The notes beneath the pieces are model-generated. The model saw only the letters and a program-made list of their open reading frames with translations. It had not been told where the DNA came from and made no database searches. A stretch of 64,000 nucleotides of DNA, taken from positions 62,001-126,000 of the forward strand of contig RCAB01000012.1 of the NCBI GenBank assembly GCA_003640385.1, given 5' to 3'. Shown piece after piece: positions 50,854 to 64,000 of the stretch. A program made the position numbers and the translations under genes. The first letter of the stretch is position 1. Each line of letters starts with the position of its first letter. This stretch comes from Setaria digitata (lineage: Eukaryota > Nematoda > Chromadorea > Rhabditida > Setariidae).

Positions 50854-53800
50854 ATGTCTACAGGCATAATCTCTACCGACGCTATCCAGGACGCATTGCA
50901 ACGCGCTAAAGAGGTATGGAATTTTTTAATTCAAGTATTCCGATGAACTAAAGGCTGCATCTAATGGAATGCGGTAGTGTATATTTTGCGGTATACTGTG
51001 TCAAATGTTTCTCTATTTATTACTATTATTATTTCAATTCCCTGCAAAAGTTTCCATGATATTATTCTCTTGTAGGTCAACCCTTCTTTCATTTTCTTTT
51101 GGGACATGATTAGACAATTTGAGTTCAAAGTTCACTGCATGACGTGCCGTTGTTGCTATCAAATAGTAGTGTTAGTGACGAACTTTGAAATATTTGCACA
51201 TTCAACAAATATGTTGTTACAGACGTTTTGTTTTGTTGGTTGGAAAATGATAATATTGCATCCGAATGGGATCTCAGTTGAAAACCTTTTTTTCCTTATT
51301 TTTTGCAAAATAACGGAACTATTACTGTCACTTAGCGGGTATTGTTGCATAGGACTGAGGAGGAAGAAATGCACGATGTTGTTTAAGTTTCTGTTAGCTG
51401 TTGCGCATCTCCTGAACCGTTAATCGTTTTCAAAGTTACCAAGAACACTTTGACTATATTTCCGCGTTTTCTTTGGCAATTGATTTTGAGAAGGATTCGC
51501 CATCAGAATCGATTTTATTGGACTGATGGGTCCGTTTGCTACCGGATATATATCTATATAGATATATAATGTGTATATATATATATATGTATATATATCC
51601 GGTTGTTCGAATCCATTATTCCAATAAAAATTGTATACATATATGTGCTCTATGAGCCGTTGTTTTTATGTAAAGAGGAAGGCAAACTATTGTGAAAAAG
51701 AGGTAAAAACTTGGTTTTACTCAAATTTGCATCTTTTTTTCTTGTCGTGGAAATCATCCTTCATCCGAATGATGTGGCATAAAGAATGTGTGGTACGGAA
51801 CAGTATATTAGCGGTAGGGTATAGGAGACTTTTGATCCACTGTGAAAAGCTAACACCCAAAGTTATGACTTCAAATCAGACTGAATGCCTTACGCATGAT
51901 GAAGATAATGATACCATTTGGTTTTGGAAATGTGTTATCTGGAATAAAATAAATTTTGTGCCGTATATTTCAGTTCTTCAATTAATTATCGTAAGTTTGA
52001 TGTTATGCAGCAGATTTTCCCTAGAAAAAGATGTTTAATTATAAATTTTTATTCATGATATAAATGGTAATTGATTGTATATGCATTTATAGTATATGTT
52101 CATATTTTGCTTGTTATGTTTAGCTCGCTGCTTCTTCACATTCGAATCCGCAGAAACGACCGAATTCGGACGATTCATCTAACCGTACGTATCAGTGATT
52201 CACTTGTTCTTTTGCATATTATGCGTAAATGTTATGGGAGAAGTGAAATGATGCGTTAAACAGTCACACTTTCATATTAGGAAGTTATTCCGTTGAGACG
52301 TTCCGTTTTTGATCGGTGTAATACGCGTTTATACGGTATTTCATTCGCAATTTATGGATTTTTTAAAGTGAAGCCTTCAGTTTTTACAAGCATTTACTTA
52401 AATTGATAACGGTTTCTCTATGGATTTTGGTTGCTGATGTGAATTATTCTAATTTTCGAACGACTTATTTTCGATTTGTCAATTTTATCAATGCGGTTGT
52501 GCATTTCATTTGGAAACTTCTCCATATTTGCAGTGTTTATATTATATTTTGGTGTCTTGCAATTTGCATGGTATACAGATATAAAGTAGCTGACTTTTAA
52601 TGGGTAATGATGCTGACATTTGCTTAACTGAAAAACGTGTACCTTTCAGTGTATCCAACCAAAAGGGTCAATATCACTGGGAACACAATGGATATGGGCG
52701 GGAGCATGCAAATCTCAACACTTGGAGGCCCTGGTCATGTTGGAGCAGGAGGTATGCCGCCAGTTGGAGGTGTTGGAGAAGTTGTTATGGAAACAATGGA
52801 GGTTCCGGACCACTGCGTTGGCCTTGGTAATGTTAGATGCGTGATCTCTGTTTATTTATTTTTCCGCTTTGAAGACATAGAATGTGTGGAGCTTTTAGCG
52901 GAGGATGGAATTTGCGTGAAATTATTGTTTATTTAGGGGAATTAGTTGTATGATGCTATTTTGTAGTAATTGGCCGTGGTGGTGAACAGATATCGCAGAT
53001 TCAATCGCAGACCAATTGTCGCGTGCAAATGTCACCTGAATCAGATGGGAATAACATGCGTCAGTGCACTTTACAAGGCAGCAAAATGTCTGTTGATCGA
53101 GCAAGAGCAATGATAAATGAGGTTGATCCTTCATCATGCTGGAATTTGTGCTGTTTCTTTTTCCTTACCAAAAATTCATAAAAGGAGGCAATAAGTTAAC
53201 GTGGAAATTACAAAAGTATATATGTAGCATACTGTTGTAAATTTTGCCTTAACTATTGCTTCCTTTTGTGACGGTTGCTGGTTTTTTCTGACTCACATTC
53301 TTTGATTTTGGTGTCTAGTTAACTTCGTCATTCCTTTTTTTTTTTTTAATTTGTTTCTTAAAGCCTGATTTTTATATCGAGGTTGTATTAGTTCTTGACA
53401 GTAATGCATGTGTTGTTTGTAAGTTCTTGGAATTTTTTGTCGGAATTTAAGATGCCTTTAGACATTGGACATTGCTATTTTTGTACTCAGGATTCAATAG
53501 ATATCGTAGTAGGTGTTCCATGCATTTATCCCTCTTTCGTTAAATATATTTTCTCGCACCAGAATTAGAATCTTGACATATTCGCTGCATTTATTTTTAG
53601 AAGCTGAGATCTTTTTCTTCAGGTAATAGCTCGGGCAGGGAATCGTCCTCCGCCGAATCGTCCAGGTCATTTCGATGGTGGTGTACCTGTTGGCACTGGG
53701 CGTCAAATAACACAAGAAATGTTTATTCCGGGTGCAAAATGTGGTCTAGTTATCGGGAAAGGAGGAGAAACAATCAAAAATATTCAGGTTAATTATAACT

Positions 53801-56535
53801 ACAGCCGTTATTCATCTACCTACTGCCTGTGGGAAGCAGGTGACAGTGATATTTTTGTGAAGTGCTTGGATTTGATTTGTAACTTCTGTTATGTGGGACG
53901 TTTTAGGAACAAACTGGTGTAAAAATGGTGATGATACAAGAAAATCAGGAAAGTGGAGGACAGCCGAAACCTCTTCGTATCACTGGTGAACCTGAAAAAG
54001 TTGAAAATGCTCGGAGGATGGTCGAAGAAATTTTACAGTCGCGTGAGGATCATCCACCTGGTCATTTTGGTTTCCCTGGGTCATTTGGAATAGGTGGTGG
54101 ACAGCGTTCAATTGGCGAAGTAACTTTTATTTTTTGGTATTTTATGTGAATTAATGGAGTCATCAGCTGAGAAAGAAATTGTTTCAGGTGATTGTTCCTC
54201 GTGCTTCTGTTGGTATGATTATTGGAAAAGGTGGCGAAACGATCAAACGTCTTGCTGCTGAATCAGGAGCCAAAATCCAGTTTAAGCCGGATGGTTTGTT
54301 TTTCAATACTTATCATGCTGATAACGTGTCTCCCTTACATTTGATTTTTGTTCTATTCACTGAGGAATATCTTGTATTCATAAAACAACATCTTAGTGTT
54401 GTTTTGTACGTTTGTTATCACGTGTAAGCAGGCAAAATCCAACTTAGTTTGCTTTGGTCACTGTAGATAGCGATAAAGAGTCATGATAGATGTGCGATTT
54501 CGAAAGTAATGAATAGATGAGTTTCACAGATTGCAAGGATTGCGAAAAATTTTGTATGTTGATTTATTGTAGATGATCAGACAACGCAGGAGCGGTGTGC
54601 TGTTATTCAAGGCACTACTGAACAGATTGCAAAAGCAACCCAGTTCATTTCCGAACTCGTTAAAAAGAGTGGTGCAGCAGGTGGTGCGGAGATGTTTTAC
54701 ATGCATGTTCCATCGAATAAAACGGGATTGGTGATTGGTAAAGGAGGGGAAACTATTAAACAGGTAATCCTTGTTCTTTCTGTAAGGAAGCATTAAAAAC
54801 TGCTTTATGGTTCTAGTTTTCAGATATAAGCAGTTTCCAGCAATTAGAAAGTTTTGCTGAAGCTCTCTCCCACTCCAGGCAGTGCCTTTATTTGTTCCTT
54901 TAATTCTCAAAATTTTTTGCCACTGTTAGGAACAAAAATGGCTAGCTTGAGTAACATTAGTAGAACACTCCTTCCTAATTCGATATTATTTTTAAGATCT
55001 GTGCGGAAAGTGGAGCACATGTTGAACTGTCTCGAGACCCGCCTCCTAATGCGTCTGAAAAAGTTTTCATTATAAAAGGGACTCCTTATCAGATTCATCA
55101 TGCGCAGCACATTATTCGTATCAAGGTTTTGTATTAAATTAATTCACTGTTTGACCTTTTAGTTTGCTTTGCATACGATCGGAAACTTATAAGCGAGCGG
55201 TTCCTTTTGCCCTTTTTTTTTTTTTTTTTTTTTTCACCTTGCTATGAAATTCTTTCCTGTTTAAGTCAGTTTTACTTTGTGTTCATTAAATATATCATAC
55301 AGCAATTGTCTATTAAGCTTTCGAATTTTGTTATGTTTAGCCGGTCATTGATTTGTTTTTTTTTTTTTTTTTTTCGTTACGAGAGCTTTTTTTTTTTAGG
55401 TTGGTGATATTGCCCCAGGAACACCGGTACCACAGTTTCATGGACAAGGTGGTCCAGGAGCAGGTGGTGATGCATTTGGAGTCGGACATAACGCTGTGCC
55501 AAGCGCTCCTCAAGGATATGGTAATGGTAATGCACAGTTTGCTGGTGCCGGTATTGCTGGACAAACAGGAGCACAGTGGAACACTACTTTTGGTATGGTT
55601 GTATTGTTCATAAAGATTGTGTTTAAGATATTGACTGCGCAGCTGGATTCATATAAGTACTTTTAGGCCATCAGCAAAATGATCCAGGACAGGCTGCTTG
55701 GAATCAACAATATTATGGACAGCAGGGACAGCAGCAGCCTGGTTATCAGCAGGGTGCTTACGCTACGCAGTACCAGCAGCCAGCACAGCCGCAACCGCAA
55801 CCAGCACAGACAAGTGCGGCCCCAGCAGTTAATCCTCAAACAGGTATGTCGTAGCCTAGGATGATGGAAAAAATAAACTTTGGTTTATGTAAAGACTTAA
55901 TTTCCTATAAAGTAACAGTAAAATGTGTAGGTCTTTGTAATGCGCATAACGCTGTCTTTTATGTAAATCTAGGAATTATATTTAACCGTAATCATGTTGT
56001 GCTTTCCATTGGTGAAGTTTAGTTACAGAGAAAACAGAAAGATCAAGACATCTTACTTTTTCATTAATTCATGCTTTATTTTCTCTTTTAGAGGCAGAGA
56101 GTTTTCTTTAAACTGCTTTTGGAAATTCATCCTTCAAAACTAACACTTTATTCATTGCTTTGCAGGTCAGCCTGATTATAGTGCACAGTGGGCAGAATAT
56201 TATCGTAGCATGGGAATGCATGAACAGGCTGCCCTTATCGAAAATCAGTTAAAACAGAATGCCGCTGCTGCTGCTGCTGCTCAACAACCAGCTGCACAGG
56301 CACGACCTCAACAGCCGGTGAATTTTTAAATTGAATTTTCATCTGGGTTGCAGGTCACATTCCATTTTCTGTTATCCATGCTTATTATCAGTTAAATGTT
56401 TTTATAATTATTTGATATGGTTTTTAGGGATATGGTGCTTATGGTGCTCAGCCAGTTACAGCACAGAATCAGTTCAGTTATGGAGCACCCCAAGCGCAAC
56501 CTCAGGGAGGTTATCAGTTCCAGCAGCAGTACTGA
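50854..56535 (+). CDS. FUBP/KSRP-type RNA- and ssDNA-binding protein with four KH domains
   Basis: Far-upstream-element-binding protein family: nuclear and cytoplasmic regulators of transcription, splicing and AU-rich mRNA decay. Thirteen phase-consistent exons give 628 residues: 50854-50913, 52124-52184, 52650-52826, 52967-53121, 53623-53787, 53907-54119, 54188-54293, 54573-54763, 54997-55125, 55400-55592, 55667-55843, 56166-56317, 56428-56535. The N-terminal 85 residues hold a Gly-rich linker. Four KH motifs follow: VGLVIGRGGEQIS (about 98), CGLVIGKGGETIK (191), VGMIIGKGGETIK (284) and TGLVIGKGGETIK (361). All keep the GxxG loop. The C-terminus is Gly/Gln/Tyr/Ala-rich with one copy of the family's Tyr motif (DYSAQWAEYYRSMG) and a six-Ala run; mammalian FUBPs carry several Tyr motifs. 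Introns are pyrimidine-rich before acceptors. Four KH domains plus the Tyr motif separate it from PCBP or Vigilin. Confidence 0.95.
51542..51602. repeat. AT microsatellite inverted repeat clamped by CCGG
   Basis: In the first intron of the KH-domain gene a (TA)n tract of about 60 bases is bounded by CCGGATATATAT and ATATATATCCGG, so the whole tract can fold into one hairpin. Outside it, TTTTATTGGA and TCCAATAAAA, and GGATTCG and CGAATCC, also occur as inverted pairs but in a scrambled order. Confidence 0.75.
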
Positions 56536-59500
56536 TGCGGTAATGATGAGAGTTTGAAGGCGGAGTGTTTGTTTTTATTACTTTATTATTTCTGTTTCTC
56601 CAGTCTTTTCCTTTAATCCGTCCTATTGGTACATTCAAATTTGGACAGGTCGTCAATTCTTCGAGAAGTACAACACGGTGTTTGCTGTTGGATGATACGT
56701 TTTTTTAATGAGTGTCTGGTGTTCGCTTTGTAGTTTATATAAATGTATAAATAGCAAGAATTCAAAGAATTGGTGCCTATTCTACAGACTTATTGTCAGA
56801 ATTTTTTAGTTGACATGATCGATTTCTCCCAAGATTAATTTGTTTTTTTGTTGTGATCGCTACATAGTTAAGCCATATGCAGTGCTAGTTTTTGGTAGAA
56901 TTTTATCTTTTTTGCCTTTTTTCCTTTGGTTACTCGTAAGAACATGGACACCCTCTTCATTATGTTTTTTTTTTTTTTTTTTTTTTTTTTTCTGAAATAT
57001 ATATGAATATTTAGGAGATCTCCCTTTGCTNTTCTTTTTTTTTGCGAAGTTGCTTGTGTTTTACCGTGCATTTCCAGTACATTGTTATAACTTGATGATA
57101 GTTGAGTTATTTTAATTAAATTTTTGCAATCATGATTTTATAAGCCTTTTCACTGCCCGTATAGAGATGTCTTGTTGGATTTATGGCGATAATAATGTTA
57201 TCACCGGTATATTGATTGTTTCAATTGATTGTTTTGACACTGCATTGTTCATTAATGTTACCCTCTGGTCATCCCATATATGCGTTCATTTTGCTTCTGT
57301 GTTTGGTCGTTTGTGACAATTGATGACTGTTGCAGATGATAATGATAATGACAATACTGATTATACTGATCACGGAATCATGATTTCTGTCGCACTTTGT
57401 TTTCGCTGGCTGTTATTATGAGTCATTTTTTTTGAGGTATGTTCTTCACAACTCTGTTCTTGAAGCTTACCCCTGTTGAAAGAAAGTGTGATTTTTTCCT
57501 CTCTATGATTGACCTATTTTGGTGGAGTTATATGTGTGTTATTATAATGCATGCAACATGCTACTGATATGATGATGATGTCACAGTTATAATCAAAAAT
57601 CCACTTTTCAAGGCTATACGGGTGCTGTTATTTGCTCTATTTTCCCTCCCTCTATGCTCTTTTACAGTTAAGTTTTTCTTCAACCGTTTATCGTTTATTG
57701 TTATACTGCAAGGATTTTATCTGGAAAATGCGAACGCCTGTTGTATGGTGGAACATAATGTGTGTATGTATGCGTCTGTTTGTCCGTTTATCTTTTTTGT
57801 TGGTTGGCTTGTTTTGTTAATTTCATGCTTACAGCAGCACTGTGTTGTTCACTTCTCGAAGGTATCAGGACTTCGTTCATTTTACTAACACCAACTTTTT
57901 TTTTTAGTATTTATCTCAATATTTATTTCAGCTACAAAAATTTTCTCGAAACCCCTTCTTGCTTTCCATGAATTTTCTGTGTCTTCGTGCATTCTTTCTT
58001 TTCCTTCCGCGTATTGCAATTCCAAAAGGGGCTGGTTGGTTATTCTTGTTCCGCCGTTTGCTTAAACCTTTTTCAGTAGCTTCCTTTATGTCAAATTTCT
58101 TTCGATGCTCTTTTTTCCTTTTAGTCGTTCTCTTGGCAGTTCTTTATCCTTTTATGCGTTTATTCAGAAGTTATTGCGTATTGTTAGGTGTTGTCCCTTA
58201 TTTTAATTAATTTATCACCTGCATACCTTTTACGTTATTCTTATCACGTTCTTTTTTTTTTCGCGTTTATTGCGTTTGATCTTTTTTTCGCTCTGTTCCA
58301 CTTATCCATTTGTTTTTTTTTTTTTTTTCAGCTCGTGTTAAAGTTTTTTTCTTTTTTTTTAAAATTCGTTTGTAATTGTTCGACATGATTTGTACTCCCT
58401 TATTCATGCTCTTTGTTGGTTGCAGTTTTTCCTTTCATTTGTACCCCTATTTGAGGTGTTTTCGTGCATGAGAGGTAATAAACTATCAGAAATAAGGTTT
58501 GTGAAGCATCGATAAATTGAACTATTTAGTATTTATTGGAAATTTAAGTTATCGCTGGAAATGGATTTCGAGGTAGAGGGGTTATCACATAATATGTAGC
58601 AGTTTCGGTGTGTTTCATGTTGTCCATTGGAAATTGGGTTGTCTGTTGTGAAGAAATCGTACAGAGAGGTCTCGAAATGAGTAAAGGGTGTTTCATATTC
58701 GGAGTTTATAAAATTTTTTATTGCTTAGAGTTCTTTTGTTTCAATTTTAACAGAATTCTCAGGTGCTGGTTAGTCAAGGTGGACCAATAGAGACACGAAA
58801 TAATTCTACAGTAAAAGATTCAGCGATAGGATGTAACATTCACTACGGTTAGAAGATGCATGGTGTAAAGCTCAGCAGCTACTACATAAGGAGTGGCATT
58901 GCTTTAGTTTAGTTTTTACCTTTGGAAGGGAATTAATGATAAGTACCGGTAATGAATGATGAGAGTCCTCGAAGGTGTGAGAATTGCTTGCTGTGTCCTG
59001 AATATTAAGTAAGCATTGAATGATTTGTCGGTCAGTAAAACAAAGTTCTCGTATCGAATCTTGCGACAGTTTTAAATATTGCATCCTAACACGTCAGGTG
59101 TTTTGGTTGGACTTTCTTGATGTAGTTAATTTCATTTCTTGAAGGCTTTTATTCGTTGCAACTGTCATTTTCATTTTTTTGAATCAACATTATTCTTTAC
59201 CATTCAAATATTGCAAAAATGTCATTTTCTCTTTAAAAGGCAATCATATGGGAAAAATCTCTGTGAATAAGCGAGACAAGAACTGTTTAGTGCTAAACAT
59301 ACTTTCTTCTACATTTACTGTCCATAGCTCATTTCATTTTTTGTTTTTTATTAATCAGATTTAACAAATATTTCATTGCCAAAACAAATTTCATTTTCAT
59401 CTGACAGAACCCCTCGTTATTTTTCCATTTTCCATTTTTCATAGAGAAATTTCCCATTTTTCATAGAGATTAAACATTTTCCTGCAATCTTGAGAATAAT

Positions 59501-62500
59501 GCTTTAGATGCTTACTTCTGTCCTTTTTAGTCTTTCCTAAAATCATCAGCATTGTTTTCAAAATTCTTTCGGCGATTTGTAATTATTCCATTGAATGCAT
59601 ACATTTGTATTTAATTTAAAGAAAAAAAAGAAAACTGTATGAAGTTAAGCTAAAATATTACACCATAATATAGAATCCTGTCAATAAAATTTCTTAAAAA
59701 AAGTTTTTTTGGGCGAATTTTTTTCGATGAGCTTAAAATTTACTGTGAAATCGTTTCATGAAGGAAAAAATTTTTGAAAAAATTTCTTCATTCCATCTTC
59801 TGCGTTCTCAACAAATTCTTTCATGCTTATTTAAATTCGCTTTATAATGTATAAATGTATATCATGTATTTCTTCTAGATTTCAAATAGAAGTTTGAAAT
59901 GAACTGCTAAAAGAAAAATTGCACTGGGAATATTTACAGAAAGTGTTTGACGTTTCAGGTATTGCTGCATTTGATCATCAAAGTAATTTCAGTTATAATT
60001 TCACTTTTGTAAAACTTTTTCATAACTTCATATACAGTTCGTTGAATATTTTGTACCGTTAAATTATAATTTTGCGGGTTTAGTATGTGGACAGAATTAT
60101 TTGATAAATATTTCTACTTTCTGATTATCAGTAACTATTTTGCTTTCTCGCAAAACTTAATCTATAATCAATATTTAACTTTATTTCCCTGAATGAGCAC
60201 TATGTGCCCACTAATTTACCCCTTTCTTTCACAATTTCCTTATTTTGATTCTCGCTGATAAGATATTTGCTAAAAGTTTGTTGAGAAATCAAAAGTTATT
60301 TATGCTGCATTTCAAAATAGACTGTTAAGAAAATGTAGAAAAGAAATAAATTTATGAAGCGTCACTATTATTAGTCTCATTTTGCGCAGTGGTCGTTCAT
60401 TATTGGAACTGCCCAGAGACTGAAGTTTGTGCTGAATCATTCAGTTTTTAAGTTTCGTTAATTTTGAAAGTTTATTCCTTAAAACTAGTGAAGTTGTGGA
60501 GGTCATAGCATTGGTCAATCAGTACATCACATGAGTCTGTTTTCTATGATCATACGTCGTCTTTTCTTTCGGCATTTTCCATATATTATCAGCTATTTCC
60601 TCTGCCCATAACTTCAACATTCTTTGAAAATAACAAATTTTAGCATTAACGAAAGGAATTATAAATCTTTAAAGTCACCATATATTGTTCAGGAAAACTA
60701 AGTGATCCAAATTATCACTGATAAAAAAAAAAAAATTTTGCCTTGCAGTCATTACATTTCACGAACCAGTACTTTTGACTTTTGTCAGTAGCGCACTAAC
60801 GTTGATTAGTTGGAAAGATATACCAGGCAAGGTTGCTGAGCTTTGACGATCGTGTCTGACTTTTTTCTTCTCAAAAACTAATGAAGGAGACTTGGGACAC
60901 ATCTGAAATGAGAGGGAAATATCCTGATTAAGTGTTGGACCACAGTGATAATGCCAGGGCTAGGCTTCATAGAATACAAAATGCTATCTGATCATGCCGT
61001 TTTGAGCATGTTATTGTAGCCATGCGAAACCTTTGCATTAATCAGTTAGTGGAAATTTAATTTTCAGGAATTTGAGATAAGAATGTATGAAAGATTGCTG
61101 AATCTTCGGAGGAATAATGAGTTAGAAGCATGTTACTTATCGAGATATTTCTTCTCAACATTCTCATTGTATTCTCATGAAGTCTTGACTATACATAATT
61201 GAACAATGATTTGATGGAGTTCAGAGGGAAATTTTGCTACAGTTTTTAAATTTAGTACACATTTTGTAGATTCTTTGCATCCACACTGTTGGGGGATATC
61301 GAAAAGACCTGAAGTTGGGAGATGTTTTCGAGCCATTGCCGGAACATATTTGTGAAACAGCTACAAGATTAATGACTGAGTTTGCTTCATTACAAGGGAT
61401 AATGATTAATTGGTTTCCTATTTTTTTAATTTGAGATTGAAAGGTGGACTTGCAGTAAAGAGAAGAAATACTTTTCGGGATCCAACCTTGTGATATTTGT
61501 ATATTTCTTTATCGACTTTTTTGTAAAGATGGAAGTAACTGTAAAAGATGAAGAAAAAGTCTACTACATGATGTGTTTTTTAAAAGTTCGAGTTGAAAGA
61601 TGTGGAGTAGCTAAATTAAAAGCATGTCTTAATTGTAATTGTCTTATTTGATTGTCTTAATTTGTCTAATTAATCTTAATTTGTCTTATTTGTTTTCCTT
61701 TCAAAGCTTAGAGAATGGAGCAAGTGCAAGCCTTTGTAGATAATCAAAAGCCTTCTTGTTAAAAGTTGCGCAGCGATTGTATGGGAAGTGTTTTATTCTG
61801 CTTGGAATTTTAATTTTCGTTGAGGTAGCATTTACACATACACTTTGTAGATTAAAAGATTTCAAGTGGCTAAATTAAAAGCATACCCCTCAAGACAGGA
61901 ATAATTTCATCGTGCTGAAATAGAAAGGCTTGCTTGACAGACTCTCAAGTGACATATTTCCTGCAGAGTAATTCTCGAAGTGATTCTTTAATTTTCCTAA
62001 TAAATAATTTGATATTAACGAGGGATTGCTTTTTAATGAATTGCTTGGAATTTGAGGAGAGAATAAAGCGCAAAAAAGACCTACGTTGAGTATGTATTCA
62101 TTCGTAATTTAACTCTTTTCAAGAAACACAACTTCCAGTCCTTTTTGTTTCTTTTTTCCCTTCTCTAACTGACTCTATGAACTGCGAGAATTTATTCAGT
62201 TTTCTGCAACCGTAGCATTAGGCTTACTGATTCGATATTTTCAAAAGTGATGCATATTTGGCAGCACTCGGAGTTGCTCAGCGTCCATACTTCTATTACT
62301 TGGAGTAGGGCTGAAAACAACTTCTTGCAGGATGATCATGGGAAAGGTCCGCTAATTGTTACTAGATCCTAACTCATCTTAATATTATTCCATTACTGAA
62401 CCATCATCCTGGTTCGATTACGGCAATGGTACAAGTCATTTCAAAGTATGGCATCGAATAAATATCTTTATAAATTAATCATAAGCAGTGCAATTACTTT

Positions 62501-63408
62501 CAAACATTGCTTGAGAGCTTGCTGATCCAATTCGTGAGTGTTAAAGATAGTAAGAATTAGGAATTGAAAAATACTGAGTTTCTTATCGGCAGTGCATAAT
62601 ATAGTTTGAGGCGATTTCTCCAGTATAATCATATGACATTGAAATATTCAAAAATTATTTTCATATACATCGATTTTCTTTAAGGACATACGTCTTAGTT
62701 GTGGTGCACTCCATATGAGACGACAGTCGATCAAATGATAAATCTTTTATCAAATGATGTTAGCAAGCTTGAAGTGGTTAGATTTCTCTTTCCCATTTGC
62801 AATTCAGAGTTAGAAATTATTATCAAATGAAGTTGTAGCACTTTGCAAGTTGCTTATGGCGCCAGAAAGAGAGTGCATCCCTGTCCGGAAATTTTCATTT
62901 GAAATATCTAATTCTCGTTACTTTATGTGCAGTCAGCATTATTATCCTGGAATTCCTCACTGCTGAATAAGTAATTCTTACGAGTTCTTTTTTGAGATAA
63001 GAAATTTTCGTGCGAATTTTTTTCTCAAATAAACTTTCGTATATCCTTACTTTTTTCTGTTCAAATCTCCATTAAATTAAATTATCAGAATACTGATTTT
63101 ATCGACCTTTACATTTCTGCATAATTTTTGGTTTGGGCCTTTGCTAATAATTGCATATGTTCATTTATTATGGAGTGAAATTGCTTCTCATCATTGACCG
63201 GTTTCTGTAAATGCAGGTTAACAACGAATTTTTAGATTTCATTTTTGAAAATTTCTTCATTTGTTCTTCCTATTCCATTTATGTAGCTTTGTGCTAAAAT
63301 CTTTCTTTTTCTATTTCAGATAGCTATTCCTTGGATTTTTGAGAGTATGCTGCATTTTAAACTATTTCAGAATCTGTGCATTTGAAGCAGGGATATTCTT
63401 TTTTTTAG
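56536..63408. other. Long gene-poor stretch: 3' UTR of the KH-domain gene, then AT-rich DNA
   Basis: The first kilobase or so is probably 3' UTR. There are poly-T tracts (for example 56966-56990), an undetermined base at 57031, and T-rich DNA (57600-58400) whose hydrophobic frames I reject as coding. A minus-strand ATG frame at 59084-58872 (MQYLKLSQDSIRELCFTDRQ) with a possible donor after LIINSLPK is the only ORF with some protein character, but I found no partner exon. Near 61600-61690 there is a TTGTCTTA-type simple repeat, and GCTAAATTAAAAGCAT recurs at about 61610 and 61870. Upstream exons of the transporter at 63409 should lie here or in a long intron, but I could not identify them. Confidence 0.45.
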
Positions 63409-64000
63409 GCAAGAAATAGCCATACGTAGCGATAAACGTATCAGTGCAGTAAATAAAATTTTAAACGGTATTAAGATGTATTCTTGGGGAAATGCCTTTG
63501 TGAACTTAATTGATGAACTCATAGAGTTTACTAATATTTCTGCTCTCAACTGTTGAAATACGTAAAATGTGTTTGACAAAAGCTTTTTGTACTCAAGCTG
63601 AATAAGAATATTTGTCTTTTACTTCTCAGGAAAGAACTTGTGAAAGCACGCGAAAATTGTACCTGGCAGTCATTCGTTTTGGAAATATTTTGGGCTTCAT
63701 CAAAATTTACCATACTCTTTACTCTACTTTTTTACCATCACTTATTTGCTGAACGTATTTTTGCCGCACTTCGAATCGTTTTTCTTTTTTTAATTGCTCA
63801 TTATTACCTCAGTGATGCATCCATGATGCAATCATATCAACAGTTTGTCCCTTCAGAAAAATCTTTTTTCCAGACAGCTTTGTATAACGCATCTGTGCTA
63901 CCGATTGCATTATTCCTTCCATTTGCATTTCAAATTGTGTTTGAAATACGAGTTTCACTTTCACGCCTGGAAGAATCTTTGGAATTAAGAGAATACGAAC
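63409..64000 (+). CDS. ABC transporter, subfamily C (MRP-like), internal fragment at the right edge
   Basis: Two exons of the first transmembrane domain of an ABCC/MRP-type exporter, which moves conjugated organic anions or drugs across membranes using ATP. Exon 63409-63525 reads QEIAIRSDKRISAVNKILNG, then IKMYSWGNAFVNLID; this is the K/R-D-x-R, NEiLnGIK, y-W-E-x-x-F intracellular-loop signature of the family. After a phase-2 intron (donor GTTTAC, acceptor CTTCTCAG) exon 63630 to beyond 64000 gives KELVKARENCTWQSFVLEIF, two membrane segments, and then VLPIALFLPFAFQIVFEIRV with SLSRLEESLELREYE, matching the helix before the first nucleotide-binding domain. The start codon, membrane segments before the signature and both ATPase domains are not visible. 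The coding frame is intact here, so I see no sign of a pseudogene. Substrate unknown. Confidence 0.82.

Noticed and set aside
51600..51620. TTCGAATCC resembling a tRNA B box
   Set aside because: No A box, acceptor stem or cloverleaf can be drawn; the upstream DNA is the TA microsatellite.
57622..58388. Several overlapping plus-strand frames rich in Phe and Leu, resembling membrane proteins
   Set aside because: The DNA is simply T-rich (poly-pyrimidine) downstream of a gene; frames overlap in all phases, with no splice context and no motif.

Overview
The window looks like nuclear DNA of a parasitic nematode, most likely a filarial/spirurid worm. It is AT-rich, with short exons split by AT-rich introns of about 50 bases to 2 kb. 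Acceptors are mostly TTTCAG or TTTTAG. The gene content is nematode-like: a DUF229 ectoprotein, tandem core-2/I-branching glycosyltransferases, a soluble fumarate reductase and a FOG-3-type BTG/Tob protein. I see no bacterial operon, CRISPR array, prophage or intact transposon. I built the gene models by hand by chaining reading frames, GT (sometimes GC) donors, AG acceptors and intron phases. Where those agree across a whole gene I treat the model as reliable.

Layout, left to right. 1-3705 (-): 5' two thirds of eIF3 subunit c, running off the left edge. 4775-5243 (-): a putative 95-residue protein of unknown function, divergent from 5381-10699 (+), a membrane-anchored DUF229 sulfatase-fold protein. 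11658-13555 (+): a tentative small three-exon gene whose intron holds one copy of a 235-base dispersed repeat. 15466-17843 (+) and 21982-24969 (+): tandem GT14 glycosyltransferases with the same exon plan. 27434-28335 (-): the histone-fold protein POLE3. 29884-30224 (-): a putative 76-residue membrane protein, divergent from 30588-35304 (+), an unrecognised secreted protein. One intron of the secreted gene carries a nuclear copy of mitochondrial DNA (end of rrnL plus part of nad3). 35959-36193: second copy of the 235-base repeat. 38362-41485 (+): a PABIR/FAM122-type PP2A regulator. 43401-49207 (+): fumarate reductase flavoprotein, with a complete five-exon BTG/Tob (FOG-3-like) gene nested antisense in its 2.2 kb intron (45592-47059). 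50854-56535 (+): a four-KH-domain FUBP/KSRP-type protein. 56536-63408: a long gene-poor stretch. 63409-64000 (+): two exons of an ABCC/MRP-type transporter running off the right edge.

The genes do not form a pathway. This is a mixed chromosomal neighbourhood of housekeeping genes (translation, replication, RNA binding, phosphatase control) and nematode-biased ones (DUF229, GT14 pair, fumarate reductase, FOG-3-like, secreted orphan). Most worth following up are the nested antisense gene, the mitochondrial insertion, the GC-AG introns shared by the GT14 paralogues and by DUF229, and the small unrecognised genes with clean splice phasing.
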